Assembly (NCBI GenBank): GCA_049294415.1
Contig: JBAQCS010000035.1
Coordinates: forward strand, 1-43,624
Length of the DNA stretch: 43,624 bases
Reading direction: 5' to 3'
Source of the DNA: JAEZRQ01 sp049294415
Lineage (GTDB): Bacteria; Patescibacteriota; Patescibacteriia; Patescibacteriales; UBA12465
Positions 7,788 through 16,441 of the stretch are shown piece after piece; position 1 is the first letter of the stretch, and each line of letters opens with the position of its first letter. Position numbers and translations under genes: made by a program. Below the pieces are notes generated by a model. That model was given only the letters and a program-made list of their open reading frames with translations. It searched no databases and was not told the origin of the DNA.

Positions 7788-9887
7788 TTATTCAATAACG
7801 ATACGAGCGTCTAATACTTTAGCGCCTTTACCTTCCTCTAATACAAGTAATGGATTAATATCCATTTCTTTAATTTCTGGGAAATCGCGAAGAAGTTGGG
7901 CTAAACGTAAAACGCATTCTACTATAGCAGCCTTATCAGCTGGTTTAGTACCACGTGCTCCTTCTAAAATCTTCTTGGATTTTAAACTATCAATCATCTT
8001 ATTAACATCAACGCTGGTTAAAGGATTTAAACCAAATACTACATCTTTAATGATTTCTACGAATACTCCGCCTAGACCCAACATAATAGCATCGCCTAGA
8101 CTTGGATCTTGAACACTGCCTAAAATCATTTCTGTGCCAGCGTCAGTGATCATTTCTACTAGTAACACGCCTTCTAATTTAGCTTCTGGTTTATTGATAG
8201 CCACGCGAGCCATCATTTCATCAAACTTATCACCAGCCTCTTCCGGAGTAACATGTAACATAATTCCGCCAGCATCACTCTTATGCAAGATATCTAAAGA
8301 AACGATTTTTAATACCATTTTCTTACCAATTTCTTTCGCGATAGCCTCGGCCTCTGCTCTATTATGAGCTACGCGACTAACTAAAACTGGTAAACGATAA
8401 GCTTCTAAAACAGCTAAAGCTGTAGCTTCTGGAAAAGAGAAAACTCCATTAGCTCTAGACTGTGCAAATATTTTAGACACCGCTTCGCGATCAACATCTT
8501 TAAACTCAGTAACCAAAGACAAAGGCTCTTGAGTATCATTATAAAACTTGTCTAAAACACTTAATGACTTAATAGCTGATTCTGGGTAAGAATAAGCGGC
8601 GATTTTGTTATTCTTTAAAATTTCTAAACCTGGAGTAACTAATTCCTGACCCATAAAAGCGGCTGCAATTGGTTTGTTGTATTTATCACGAGCAGCAATA
8701 ATAACTTGAGCAGTAGCAGCAATTTCAGTCATTGATTGAGGAGTTAAAATAACTACCGCTGCGTCAACATTTTCATCAGATAAGGCAGCGGAAATAGCTG
8801 CTTCAAAACGATCAGCCTTAGCATCACCTAACACATCGATTGGATTATGAATATTAGCTTCAGCTGGCAAAGCAGCTTGTAAAGCTTGCTTAGTAGCTTC
8901 ACTTAAAGTAGCTACTGTTAAACCATTAGAAATAGTAGCGTCAATAGCTAAAACTCCAGGACCGCCAGCATTAGTAATAATGGATAAACGAGCAGCACTC
9001 TTAATTTTATTAGTACTAAAAACTTTAATATAATCAAATAATTCTTCAGAGGTGTTAGCGCGAATAATACCACTTTGGCGGAACAAAGCAGCGTAAGCAG
9101 CGTCGTTTCCGGCTAAAGCACCAGTATGTGAGGCACTAGCTCCAGCTCCAGCTGAAGTTTTACCAGACTTTAAAACTACTACTGGAGTAGGCTTAGTATC
9201 ATGGCTCATTTCTTTAATTTTGGCCATCAACATCGCTGGTTCAGCTAGCTGTTCAGCATACATAGCTACCACATCCGTATCTTCATCATTTTCTAAATAA
9301 TGTAAAATAGCAGTTTCATCCATGACCGCCTTATTACCAACGCTAATAAATTTGGAAAAACCAATTCCCATACTAGTAGCGCAATCCAAAATAGCTGTAC
9401 ACAAGGCACCGCTTTGGGAAATAAAAGCTACATTGCCAGCTGCTGGTGTAAAAGCCGCAAATGAAGCATTTAATTTTAATGAAGGATTGATAATACCTAA
9501 ACAATTAGGACCAATTAAAGCGATATCGTATTTAAGACAAATATCTTTAACAGAATTTTCTAACTCTACGTTACCTCCCTCTTTAAATCCAGCTGAAATA
9601 ATAATTGCCCCTTTAATTCCTAGCGCCCCACCTTCTTCTAAAATAGTTGGCACGATAGCAGCTGGTACCACAATAATCATTAAATCAACTTTGGAACCAA
9701 TAGCAGTTAAAGATGGGTAACATTTTAAGCCACATAACTCCTCAGCTTTAGGGTTAACTGGGTAAACTGAGCCAGCAAAGCCTTGTGATAGGTTTTTTAC
9801 AATGTCATTACCAACGCTACCCTCCTTGGTGGAAGCGCCAATGATTGCGACTGAATTTGGTTTAAATACGAAATCTAGATTAGCCAT
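7788..9887 (-). CDS. acd: ADP-forming acetate-CoA ligase (fused alpha/beta subunits)
   Basis: Converts acetyl-CoA + ADP + Pi to acetate + ATP + CoA, the energy-conserving step after pyruvate formate-lyase. Domains in order: CoA-binding Rossmann domain (VAIIGASTKEGSVGN, residues 13-27), succinyl-CoA-ligase-like flavodoxin domains containing GPNCLGIINP (126-135) and ISQSGAL (156-162), and the phosphohistidine loop SHTGALAGND with His254. The C-terminal ATP-grasp domain starts near residue 480 (YRLPVLVSRVAHN, then KMVLKIVS..ILHKSDAGG). The alpha and beta parts, separate in Pyrococcus, are one 699-residue chain here. It lies in an operon with pflA, focA and pflB; substrates other than acetyl-CoA are possible. 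Confidence 0.93.
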   Translation of the reverse strand: MANLDFVFKPNSVAIIGASTKEGSVGNDIVKNLSQGFAGSVYPVNPKAEELCGLKCYPSLTAIGSKVDLMIIVVPAAIVPTILEEGGALGIKGAIIISAGFKEGGNVELENSVKDICLKYDIALIGPNCLGIINPSLKLNASFAAFTPAAGNVAFISQSGALCTAILDCATSMGIGFSKFISVGNKAVMDETAILHYLENDEDTDVVAMYAEQLAEPAMLMAKIKEMSHDTKPTPVVVLKSGKTSAGAGASASHTGALAGNDAAYAALFRQSGIIRANTSEELFDYIKVFSTNKIKSAARLSIITNAGGPGVLAIDATISNGLTVATLSEATKQALQAALPAEANIHNPIDVLGDAKADRFEAAISAALSDENVDAAVVILTPQSMTEIAATAQVIIAARDKYNKPIAAAFMGQELVTPGLEILKNNKIAAYSYPESAIKSLSVLDKFYNDTQEPLSLVTEFKDVDREAVSKIFAQSRANGVFSFPEATALAVLEAYRLPVLVSRVAHNRAEAEAIAKEIGKKMVLKIVSLDILHKSDAGGIMLHVTPEEAGDKFDEMMARVAINKPEAKLEGVLLVEMITDAGTEMILGSVQDPSLGDAIMLGLGGVFVEIIKDVVFGLNPLTSVDVNKMIDSLKSKKILEGARGTKPADKAAIVECVLRLAQLLRDFPEIKEMDINPLLVLEEGKGAKVLDARIVIE

Positions 9888-9914
9888 AATTTTTTTATTT
9901 TCAATTTATTATAA

Positions 9915-10730
9915 TTATTTTTGATAAGCGAAACGATATATTACCCAAATAAATAGTCCGCCCAGAATATTACCAATAGTTACGGGAATTAAGTTCACTA
10001 CTACTATATTATACAACGTAATGGCTGAAGATGTATCATACAGGGCCGCTACGGCTGGATCAAACATTTTAATGAGCCAAGCACTGGAAAGTAGATACAT
10101 ATTAGCGACTGAGTGCTCAAAACCTAAAGCTACAAAAGCAGTAATCGGAAAAATGATAGCTAGTATCTTGTCGCCAGCACTTTTAGATGAATAACTTAAC
10201 CAAACGCCCAGACAAACAAAAATATTACAGAGTATTCCTAAAATTACAGCTGCTAAAAAAGAATAATGTAACTTACCAGCAGCTATTTTAAAAATTGATT
10301 CACTAACTAACCCGCCTCCAAAATTATATTGTTTAGACAAAATAATTAAAGCAGCTAGTAAGAGTGCGCCAATAAAATTACCGAGGTAAACTAAACTCCA
10401 ATTTTTTAAAACCTTTGACCAAGAAATCTTTTTATCAAGAGCGGCTAAGGCAACTATAGTACTGCCAGTAAAAAGTTCTGCACCGCCAATTACTACTAAA
10501 ACTAAACCGATGCTAAATACTAAGCCCATCAATAGTTTAACTAAACCGTAAGGCAGAGCGGCTGTACCAGCTCCCACTAAAACAACTAATAGCCCTCCAA
10601 AACCAATATACATACCAGCGAGTAAGGCTAGTGATAAAGTGCGGCGAACTGGCATCTTAGCTTTTTTAACAGCACTTTCAGCTGCAATTTCAGCCATTTC
10701 ATTGGGGGTGAAATAAATTTGTTCTGACAT
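9915..10730 (-). CDS. focA: Formate/nitrite-family channel FocA
   Basis: Inner-membrane channel of the FNT family, here most likely exporting formate made by PflB. The 271 residues contain about six hydrophobic segments. Family signatures are GMYIGFGG (39-46), GGAELFTGS (83-91), the VYLGNFIGALL helix, CNIFVCLGVW (about 168-177) and AFVALGFEHSVANMY (about 199-213), which carries the conserved pore His. The gene starts 4 bp after the pflA stop and ends 27 bp before the synthetase gene, so translation and transcription are likely coupled. The pfl context favours formate over nitrite or hydrosulfide as substrate. Confidence 0.93.
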   Translation of the reverse strand: MSEQIYFTPNEMAEIAAESAVKKAKMPVRRTLSLALLAGMYIGFGGLLVVLVGAGTAALPYGLVKLLMGLVFSIGLVLVVIGGAELFTGSTIVALAALDKKISWSKVLKNWSLVYLGNFIGALLLAALIILSKQYNFGGGLVSESIFKIAAGKLHYSFLAAVILGILCNIFVCLGVWLSYSSKSAGDKILAIIFPITAFVALGFEHSVANMYLLSSAWLIKMFDPAVAALYDTSSAITLYNIVVVNLIPVTIGNILGGLFIWVIYRFAYQK

Positions 10731-10734
10731 AGAT

Positions 10735-11460
10735 TTAATGTCTTACAATAATGTGTTTTAGATATTTACCAAAAATATCTTTAGCATTATTAATTTCTAC
10801 CGCATCAGGAGACACTACGCCCTCTAATCGATAATTAATTTTTAACTCTTTATATTTATAAGCTCCTAAATTATGATACGGCAATATTTCTAAACGCTCT
10901 AAATATTTAAACTGTTGTAAATACTGACCTAACGCCTCTAAGTATTCAGGTTGATCTGTCCAACCAGGAACTAAAACATAACGAATCCAAAAAGGTTTAG
11001 CCAAACTATTACGATAAGCAATAGAGTCTAAAACGTTTTTATTACTTTGACCAGTTAACTTAATGTGCCAAGTATCATCAAAATGCTTTAAATCAATTAA
11101 AGCTAAATCGGTTAAGCCTAATAGGACTCTATAATCTTCGGAGTTTAAACTAGCATTAGTGTCTAGTGCTGTATTGAAACCTCTTTGTCCAGCTTCTTTA
11201 AAAAGTTCTATTAATTCTTTCGCTTGCAGACCAGGCTCTCCACCTGAAACAGTTAATCCCCCTTCAGCACCAAAATAAGGTTTTTGATCTTCTAACAAGT
11301 TAATAATTTCAGATACCTGTATCTCCTTCCCACCAGCCCCAATTGTATCGGGATTATGGCAATAAGCGCAGTTAAAATTACAGCCCTGCAAGAAAATAAC
11401 CAGGCGAATACCCGGTCCTTCATGAGTACCAAAGGTTTCAATAGAGTGGACTTTCAGCAT
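10735..11460 (-). CDS. pflA: Pyruvate formate-lyase activating enzyme (radical SAM)
   Basis: Radical SAM enzyme that installs the glycyl radical on PflB using a [4Fe-4S] cluster and S-adenosylmethionine. The cluster motif is C27-x3-C31-x2-C34 in QGCNFNCAYCHNPDT, and the SAM-binding GGE motif is in LTVSGGEP. The N-terminal SIETFGTHEGPGIR and the DLKH motif are typical of PFL activases. The length of 241 residues is normal, with no extra ferredoxin domain of the kind found in other glycyl-radical activases. It is the first gene of the operon. No clear promoter is visible in the 70 bp to the Kef gene, which contains that gene's terminator. Confidence 0.95.
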   Translation of the reverse strand: MLKVHSIETFGTHEGPGIRLVIFLQGCNFNCAYCHNPDTIGAGGKEIQVSEIINLLEDQKPYFGAEGGLTVSGGEPGLQAKELIELFKEAGQRGFNTALDTNASLNSEDYRVLLGLTDLALIDLKHFDDTWHIKLTGQSNKNVLDSIAYRNSLAKPFWIRYVLVPGWTDQPEYLEALGQYLQQFKYLERLEILPYHNLGAYKYKELKINYRLEGVVSPDAVEINNAKDIFGKYLKHIIVRH

Positions 11461-11479
11461 AAAAAATATTTTCCCAGCA

Positions 11480-11504
11480 AAAAGAGGCGAAAAAAGCCTC
11501 TTTT
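11480..11504 (-). terminator. Terminator after the Kef-type antiporter
   Basis: Perfect 9-bp arms AAAAGAGGC (11480-11488) and GCCTCTTTT (11496-11504) around a 7-nt A-rich loop. On the minus strand it follows the stop at 11532. Confidence 0.8.
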
Positions 11505-11531
11505 GTGCAAAATTATTTTATCAATAATATT

Positions 11532-13235
11532 TTAGCTTGGCAAGTGACTAGTTAATTCTGATTCTATACTACCTTGAAGGTCCTGGGCTTGTAACTTCCG
11601 TAAAACACCCCAGGAACGTTTACGTTTTAGCATACCACCCATAATAAGTTCCGACATCCACATGCCGCCCAACAAATGGGGCAAGATTACATAATCTGCA
11701 CCAGCCTCATACAACTTATCAAGATATTTCTTATTATATAGGGTGCAAATAACTATTGGTTTTATCTTTTTAGATTTCAAAAAATCTAGTAACACTAATT
11801 GATCTTCTGGCGAAGGAATAGTAGAAATGATGATTTTAGTTTTCTCTAGTGGCAATTCCTTTAAAAATTCAATATCAGAAGCATCGCCAAAAAAAACTTT
11901 GATATCTTGATGGGTTAAACGATGGACGTTGCCAGGATTAAAATCTACGGCCGCAAATTTTAAACCAACCTTCTTAAAAGCGTTACCTATTTTCCAGCCA
12001 GTTCGATGATAACCGAAAACTACTGCCTCAAATTTTTCTTTAGAATCTTCTTGTTGTACATATTTGTCAGGACCAAAAAGCTTAAAAAATGGTAAGAGCC
12101 AATTATAGAAATGATAGCTATAAGTCATTAAATAAGAGGATATGAAAATAGTTAAAATAGCAGCAATGGTAAAGATTGATAACTCAACCCCAGATAAATA
12201 ACCAGCTGAAATAACGGCAAATAAAATTATAAAACCAAATTCACTAAGCGGCGCCGCTGTTAATGAAGACAAAAAACTATTACGTCTGGTAAATTTAAAT
12301 AATCTAAAAATTGAGAACAGAATAATTGGTTTCAAAATCACTACAGCTAGAGCTAAAATTATAGCAGGAATAATTACACCACTAATATTACTAAAATCGG
12401 CTGAACTGCCAAGTATCACAAAAAATAACACAATGAAAAAATCTCGCAGCGGTTTGATGCGGCTAGCAATTTCTGGTTGATATTTTGAAGAACTTAAACT
12501 CAGCCCAGCAATCACAGCTCCTATTTCTATAGAAAAACCGCTCCAGACCATTAAAGAAGCTATGCCAAAACACCAAGCTACGGTGAACAAAAAAAGGAAT
12601 TCACCAGAGTCAGCGATATGATTAACAATTCTAGATAATAAATATTTAGCAAAGAGAAATATTAGTAAAAAAGATCCGATAACTTTAGCCAAACTCCACA
12701 AACTTAAAGACTCACTGCTATTAGCTGAAAAGCTAAGTAAAATTAAAATACCAATTGAAATAATATCTTGAACCAGAAGTAATCCAACTGTATAACGACC
12801 ATAAACAGACTCTTCGTCCTGTTTATCACTTAGTATTTTTAATACTACTATTGTGCTAGAGAAACAGGAAACTAATGCTAAAAATATTTTACTAATCAAA
12901 CTAATATCAAAAAAGTTAACAATTAATAAAATAACAGCAAAATTAAATAGGAACTGCAATACGCCAATAGTGGTTGAGATCTTACCTATCTTTTTTAAAT
13001 AAGAAAAATTAAGTTCTAGTCCTACAATAAAAAGTAATAGGACTACGCCAAAATTAGAAAAAGCTTGATATAAATCTTGTTGTCCTTGCAAGAGATTAAA
13101 GAGAAATGGACCACAAACAATACCAGCCAGCATATAAGCTGCTAAGAGCGGCTGCTTAAAAAAGCGAACTATAAAGGCCAAAGAAACAGTAATAGCGAGT
13201 AACGCACTGATCTGTAAAAAGAGATTGTGTTCCAT
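11532..13235 (-). CDS. Kef-type monovalent cation:proton antiporter with TrkA-N (RCK) domain
   Basis: CPA2-family membrane antiporter, probably K+/H+ or Na+/H+. Residues 1 to about 380 form roughly 12 hydrophobic helices, including MLAGIVCGPFLF and LLFIVGLELN near the N-terminus and GAVIAGLSLSS mid-way, all typical of the family. A cytosolic Rossmann RCK domain follows from about residue 400 (VVFGYHRTGWKIGNAF), with the acidic residue AAVDFNP at the end of strand 2 and FGDASD later, so NAD(H) or another nucleotide may gate transport. The 567-residue length is standard. It has its own promoter with an extended -10 and a 22-bp palindrome in the leader. The ion cannot be read from sequence. Confidence 0.9.
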   Translation of the reverse strand: MEHNLFLQISALLAITVSLAFIVRFFKQPLLAAYMLAGIVCGPFLFNLLQGQQDLYQAFSNFGVVLLLFIVGLELNFSYLKKIGKISTTIGVLQFLFNFAVILLIVNFFDISLISKIFLALVSCFSSTIVVLKILSDKQDEESVYGRYTVGLLLVQDIISIGILILLSFSANSSESLSLWSLAKVIGSFLLIFLFAKYLLSRIVNHIADSGEFLFLFTVAWCFGIASLMVWSGFSIEIGAVIAGLSLSSSKYQPEIASRIKPLRDFFIVLFFVILGSSADFSNISGVIIPAIILALAVVILKPIILFSIFRLFKFTRRNSFLSSLTAAPLSEFGFIILFAVISAGYLSGVELSIFTIAAILTIFISSYLMTYSYHFYNWLLPFFKLFGPDKYVQQEDSKEKFEAVVFGYHRTGWKIGNAFKKVGLKFAAVDFNPGNVHRLTHQDIKVFFGDASDIEFLKELPLEKTKIIISTIPSPEDQLVLLDFLKSKKIKPIVICTLYNKKYLDKLYEAGADYVILPHLLGGMWMSELIMGGMLKRKRSWGVLRKLQAQDLQGSIESELTSHLPS

Positions 13236-13243
13236 GTTAAAAG

Positions 13244-13273
13244 TAAAATTAAATATTTAATTTTATTATATCA
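13244..13273 (-). promoter_or_regulatory. Kef antiporter promoter with palindromic leader
   Basis: On the minus strand an extended -10, TGA plus TATAAT (hexamer 13265-13270), has no good -35. Immediately next to it, 13244-13265 is a perfect 22-bp AT-only palindrome (half-site TAAAATTAAAT). It covers the predicted start site and could be an operator, though AT-only palindromes can also arise by chance. Confidence 0.45.
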
Positions 13274-13394
13274 TAAATTTTAAAAAAATTTTTATTTAAA
13301 ACACCATCATCTTCTAGTTGCAATATAAATGATAAAAAACATACTAATAATCATGGCTGTTTACTATTTTCATTTTTTTAATTAATATTAACAA

Positions 13395-13400
13395 TATAAT
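13395..13400 (+). promoter_or_regulatory. -10 box close to the start of the 244-residue unknown gene
   Basis: TATAAT lies 8 nt before the ATG at 13409, so the transcript would begin at or next to the start codon. The -35 region is only T-rich. The rest of the 13271-13394 interval shows no other feature. Confidence 0.45.
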
Positions 13401-13408
13401 ACAAATAT

Positions 13409-14143
13409 ATGATAAACGAATCGCCTTTAAAGTATTTTAGGGATCAGCAAAAAAATCCTGATAAGTATGAGTATGGTCGTCCAGCCTCTAACGATGGGGT
13501 TGTTTTTACTGGAGAAGATAAAATAGAAAATCTGGAATCTAAATCTCCAGATAAAGTTTTTGGTCCCGCCGGGCTATCATTTCAACAAACTATTGAATCA
13601 ATAAAATCTCTTGGACTCAAAGAGGAGTTTACGGAAAATTTGCCAGAAGCAGCCGTGATAGAAAATCGCCGTCAAGTTATATTAGGATTTCTATCTAAAA
13701 TACTAGAAGATGTGAGTAATTATATATCTCAAATAAACTATTTACAGATTCAAAAAGCAGCTAGTTATGATGACATCAATCAATATCAGTCAGCTATTAA
13801 GCATTCTGATGAATTACGCAGTAGGTTTCATAATAAGCTAATTAATGATTTGAAAATTACTATGAGGCTTATTAATATTAATTTTAACGCTGACTTTCCA
13901 GAAGTTGATCGACTAGAAGAAGAATCTAAAATGCCTGATCGTAAAAATTTAACCAAAGACGAGTTAAAAATACTAATGTCTCAGAGAGAATATTGCAGCT
14001 TTCCTTATCCTGTAGGAATATTTATGGATTTTAGCAAAGCGCCTAAAGACCCCCAGGGCGAAAGAGAATATATCGCACACTGGGCTTTTCAGCTTTATAC
14101 CGGACTTTCTGCTTTATCTTTAAGCATCGATAAAAAAGATTAA
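13409..14143 (+). CDS. Hypothetical protein, 244 residues
   Basis: No family recognised. The protein is soluble, with no signal peptide or membrane segment. The first 50 residues are polar and probably flexible (YFRDQQKNPDKYEYGRPASN). From about residue 55 it looks helical: FQQTIESIKSLGLKEEF, then a long stretch with heptad-like hydrophobics (VILGFLSKILEDVSNYISQINYLQI). Near the C-terminus is a Pro/Tyr-rich turn (EYCSFPYPVGIFMDF) and a final helix containing YIAHWAFQLYTGLSAL. Codon use matches the AT-rich neighbours. It has its own promoter and ends at a shared bidirectional terminator. A lineage-restricted protein is likely. Confidence 0.75.
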   Translation: MINESPLKYFRDQQKNPDKYEYGRPASNDGVVFTGEDKIENLESKSPDKVFGPAGLSFQQTIESIKSLGLKEEFTENLPEAAVIENRRQVILGFLSKILEDVSNYISQINYLQIQKAASYDDINQYQSAIKHSDELRSRFHNKLINDLKITMRLININFNADFPEVDRLEEESKMPDRKNLTKDELKILMSQREYCSFPYPVGIFMDFSKAPKDPQGEREYIAHWAFQLYTGLSALSLSIDKKD

Positions 14144-14150
14144 AAATATG

Positions 14151-14186
14151 AAAAACCCCCGACATTTATTATGCACGGGGGTTTTT
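14151..14186. terminator. Bidirectional terminator overlapping the end of the 99-residue gene
   Basis: Arms AAAAACCCCCG (14151-14161) and CGGGGGTTTTT (14176-14186) are perfectly complementary over 11 bp around a 14-nt loop. The minus-strand gene ends at 14169 inside the hairpin loop, so its last codons (NPRA, stop) are encoded by terminator sequence. Confidence 0.85.
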
Positions 14187-14468
14187 GATTTCCCTTTGAG
14201 TAAGCGTAAGGATTATCCCTCTGGCTATCTCATAAGACTCGTCCGAAGTTAATTCGGCAAACCTTTGTTTTTCTACTTGGGATAAAAAAGTGGATTCTTG
14301 TACTGCTGTTTTGAATTTTTCATTCTTCGCTTTTAAATGGTTTCTTACTGTTTTTTCAAATATGCCCAAAGTATTAGCATTCAAACGAAATTGTTCGTTA
14401 ACTAAACTTTGAGCGGCTAGCACAATATCACTGGCCAATCCCAGGTTGGAGATGATTTTTTGGATCAT
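14169..14468 (-). CDS. Hypothetical small helical protein, 99 residues
   Basis: Family not recognised. The sequence is mostly helix-forming and soluble. The N-terminal third (IISNLGLASDIVLAAQSLVNEQF) is hydrophobic-amphipathic. The middle is Lys/Asn/Phe-rich (FEKTVRNHLKAKNEKFKTAV) and the C-terminal part has ESYEIARGIILTLTQRE. A role as a small DNA-binding or regulatory protein is conceivable, but no helix-turn-helix is clear. A very good promoter (TTGACA, 17 bp, TATACT at 14494-14522) precedes it, giving a leader of about 19 nt, which supports it as a real expressed gene. Its 3' end is embedded in a bidirectional terminator shared with the convergent 244-residue gene. Confidence 0.7.
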   Translation of the reverse strand: MIQKIISNLGLASDIVLAAQSLVNEQFRLNANTLGIFEKTVRNHLKAKNEKFKTAVQESTFLSQVEKQRFAELTSDESYEIARGIILTLTQREIKNPRA

Positions 14469-14493
14469 TGCTCATTTTTTAAGGTGTAAAAGA

Positions 14494-14522
14494 AGTATAA
14501 CAATAATATACTATTTTGTCAA
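14494..14522 (-). promoter_or_regulatory. Strong promoter of the 99-residue gene
   Basis: On the minus strand TTGACA (14517-14522), a 17-bp spacer and TATACT (14494-14499) preceded by TGT (extended -10). This is among the best sigma-70-like promoters in the window. Confidence 0.8.
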
Positions 14523-14576
14523 TAGTTATCATTAAATTAACTAGAAATAGGCAAAATTAGTGAGAATTACTCTATT

Positions 14577-15671
14577 TTACGCTTTCTTCCCTGGCCCCTC
14601 AAACAAACGCTGCATTAACCAACCTAGGCCGATAAAAACTACAAAATACAAAGAAAGAGCTAGCCAAACTGGCAAATATTTAAACAAAAAGTCGTAACGA
14701 TACATAATTGGCCAGTGCAACAAATAAATTTCATAAGAAAATAAGCCTAAAATATACAGGGTCTTAATTTCAAATCTCTTTAAAATAAAAAAGATACACA
14801 GCAATAACATACTGACGATACTAGTTAATTGCTCGATCATTGGCGTCTCACCCACCCCAGAGTGAGTAACACTATAAATAAACGTGGCTAAAGATAAGAA
14901 TAATAAAAAATTATAAGTTATCTGATGTTTTTGATTACGCAGAACCTGTAAAGCAGCCGACGCCTTAGCTAATACCGACTCACTAAAAACAGCGGCCAAT
15001 AAAACACCTAAAGGAAAAGCTATGGTATGTAATTTATATAAATGGAGGACATTATTTAAAAATGGCGGCTGCAAGCTAATTACTAAAAATGAGATGGCGT
15101 AAATAAAAATAGCTGATAACCATGGCTTTTTTCTAACAAGAAGCCAAGGGAAAATAAAATAATAAAAGATAATTAAAGTAAAATACCAAAGCGGCGAATT
15201 AATATCCGTATATAAATCAGCATGATTAAAAAAACCTAAAAAAGACTGAGCGATATAAGTCCAGCTATAAGTAATTTTTAATAAAAATATATCTAAACAA
15301 AAGAAGGCGGTAATCGTTAGCCAAAAAGGTGAATATAATTTAAATAAGCGATATTTATAAAATTGCCAAACGGAACTCTCGCGTCTCAAGGTGCTCATCA
15401 TTAAACCATAACCAGACAAGAACAAAAAAGTATCAACACCTAACCCCGACATATTGGACAACGGTAATAAAAAACGATTATCGCTAACTAAGGCGTAAGC
15501 CACATGGACAAAGACGATGGTTAAAATAGCTAATCCTTTTAATTCCCTAGAAACTGAAACCGGAAAAAACTCATTATCGCGACGAGGCCGCAAAGAAATA
15601 AGCAAAGCCACAATTAAAATGGCGTAGAAAATATTATTAGCTAACACAGCATTATTTATCAAAACTGTCAT
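14577..15671 (-). CDS. Acyltransferase-3 family membrane protein
   Basis: Integral membrane O-acyltransferase of the OafA/NodX type, which moves acyl groups onto cell-surface glycans or lipids. The 364 residues hold about 10 hydrophobic helices. Family hallmarks are the RELKGLAILTIVFVHVAYAL segment (about 43-62) with the catalytic-type His, then GLGVDTFLFLSGYGLM (about 76-91) and a late YEIYLLHWPIMYRY helix. Its start overlaps the 3' end of the SGNH hydrolase gene by 20 bp, so the two are co-transcribed and probably act on the same substrate; acyltransferase-3/SGNH pairs or fusions are common in glycan O-acetylation. No terminator is evident downstream in 14469-14576. Confidence 0.9.
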   Translation of the reverse strand: MTVLINNAVLANNIFYAILIVALLISLRPRRDNEFFPVSVSRELKGLAILTIVFVHVAYALVSDNRFLLPLSNMSGLGVDTFLFLSGYGLMMSTLRRESSVWQFYKYRLFKLYSPFWLTITAFFCLDIFLLKITYSWTYIAQSFLGFFNHADLYTDINSPLWYFTLIIFYYFIFPWLLVRKKPWLSAIFIYAISFLVISLQPPFLNNVLHLYKLHTIAFPLGVLLAAVFSESVLAKASAALQVLRNQKHQITYNFLLFLSLATFIYSVTHSGVGETPMIEQLTSIVSMLLLCIFFILKRFEIKTLYILGLFSYEIYLLHWPIMYRYDFLFKYLPVWLALSLYFVVFIGLGWLMQRLFEGPGKKA

Positions 15672-16425
15672 AAATTATATCAGCCCACCACTTATAACCG
15701 CTCGCCGAGGGGTGAAACGAGTCAGAAGAATAATGAAGCCCATCTTTCCTTAATAATTCTTTAGTCGGAGAATATAAATCAATATATTTCAAATTATATT
15801 CATTAGCCAGATCTTTAATCACACTATTAAACTTTTCTGTTTGCGAATTAAAATATAAATCCAAAGGCGGTAAAATAGCGGTATTTGATCCAATCAGTGG
15901 AATATTTATAACATATATTTTAGCGGTTGTCTCCTTAGTTAATCTATCTAAAATATATTTATAATTAGTTTGAAACTGATTTAAACTAACATGGTTATGA
16001 ATATCATTAACTCCAATTAAAAGAGTTACTGTATCCGGCTTAGCAGCAATAGCCTTATCCAATAAATCATTAATTAAATCTTGAGTTTTAGCACCCGGAT
16101 AAGAGAAATTTTTTAAAGTTACCTTACCTCCATCGCTAGCTAGCTGTTCAGCAATTTTATAAGGAAAGGTTTCGTTATGGCTATTAACACCGGCGCCAGT
16201 TGTTAAACTGTCACCCAGGGCCGCATAAATGATACTAGAAGATGTACTATTTTCATTCATAATATAAGCTTTTTTAGTAATAGGCGAAGCTAAATTACCA
16301 GCACCTATACGATAATAGATAAAACCATTAGCAAAATATAAATAAGTACCAATTAAAACTAATGGGGTAACAAAAAAATAGATAAAACGTTTAACACTTT
16401 TTCTCATATCTTTAAAGTTTAGCAT
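15652..16425 (-). CDS. SGNH/GDSL-type hydrolase, membrane-anchored
   Basis: Predicted esterase or acyl-modifying enzyme facing the cell exterior. After a basic N-terminus (MRKSVKRF) a single hydrophobic anchor is followed by the SGNH blocks: AALGDSLTTGAG (nucleophile Ser), a Gly in the SYPGAKTQDL region, LIGVNDIHNH (block III Asn) and DSFHPSASGY (Asp-x-x-His). Start choice: an in-frame TTG at 16443 lies in the T run of the upstream terminator and is rejected. ATG 16425 is used here; ATG 16407 (MRKSV) is equally plausible. The gene overlaps the acyltransferase-3 gene by 20 bp, consistent with joint O-acyl modification of a surface polymer. No Shine-Dalgarno is seen. Confidence 0.88.
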   Translation of the reverse strand: MLNFKDMRKSVKRFIYFFVTPLVLIGTYLYFANGFIYYRIGAGNLASPITKKAYIMNENSTSSSIIYAALGDSLTTGAGVNSHNETFPYKIAEQLASDGGKVTLKNFSYPGAKTQDLINDLLDKAIAAKPDTVTLLIGVNDIHNHVSLNQFQTNYKYILDRLTKETTAKIYVINIPLIGSNTAILPPLDLYFNSQTEKFNSVIKDLANEYNLKYIDLYSPTKELLRKDGLHYSSDSFHPSASGYKWWADIIYDSFDK

Positions 16426-16441
16426 TTTTAAGTTAAAAAAC

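Noticed and set aside
9322..9720. 132-residue plus-strand frame opposite the acetyl-CoA synthetase
   Set aside because: Antisense shadow of a strongly conserved gene; no motif of its own.
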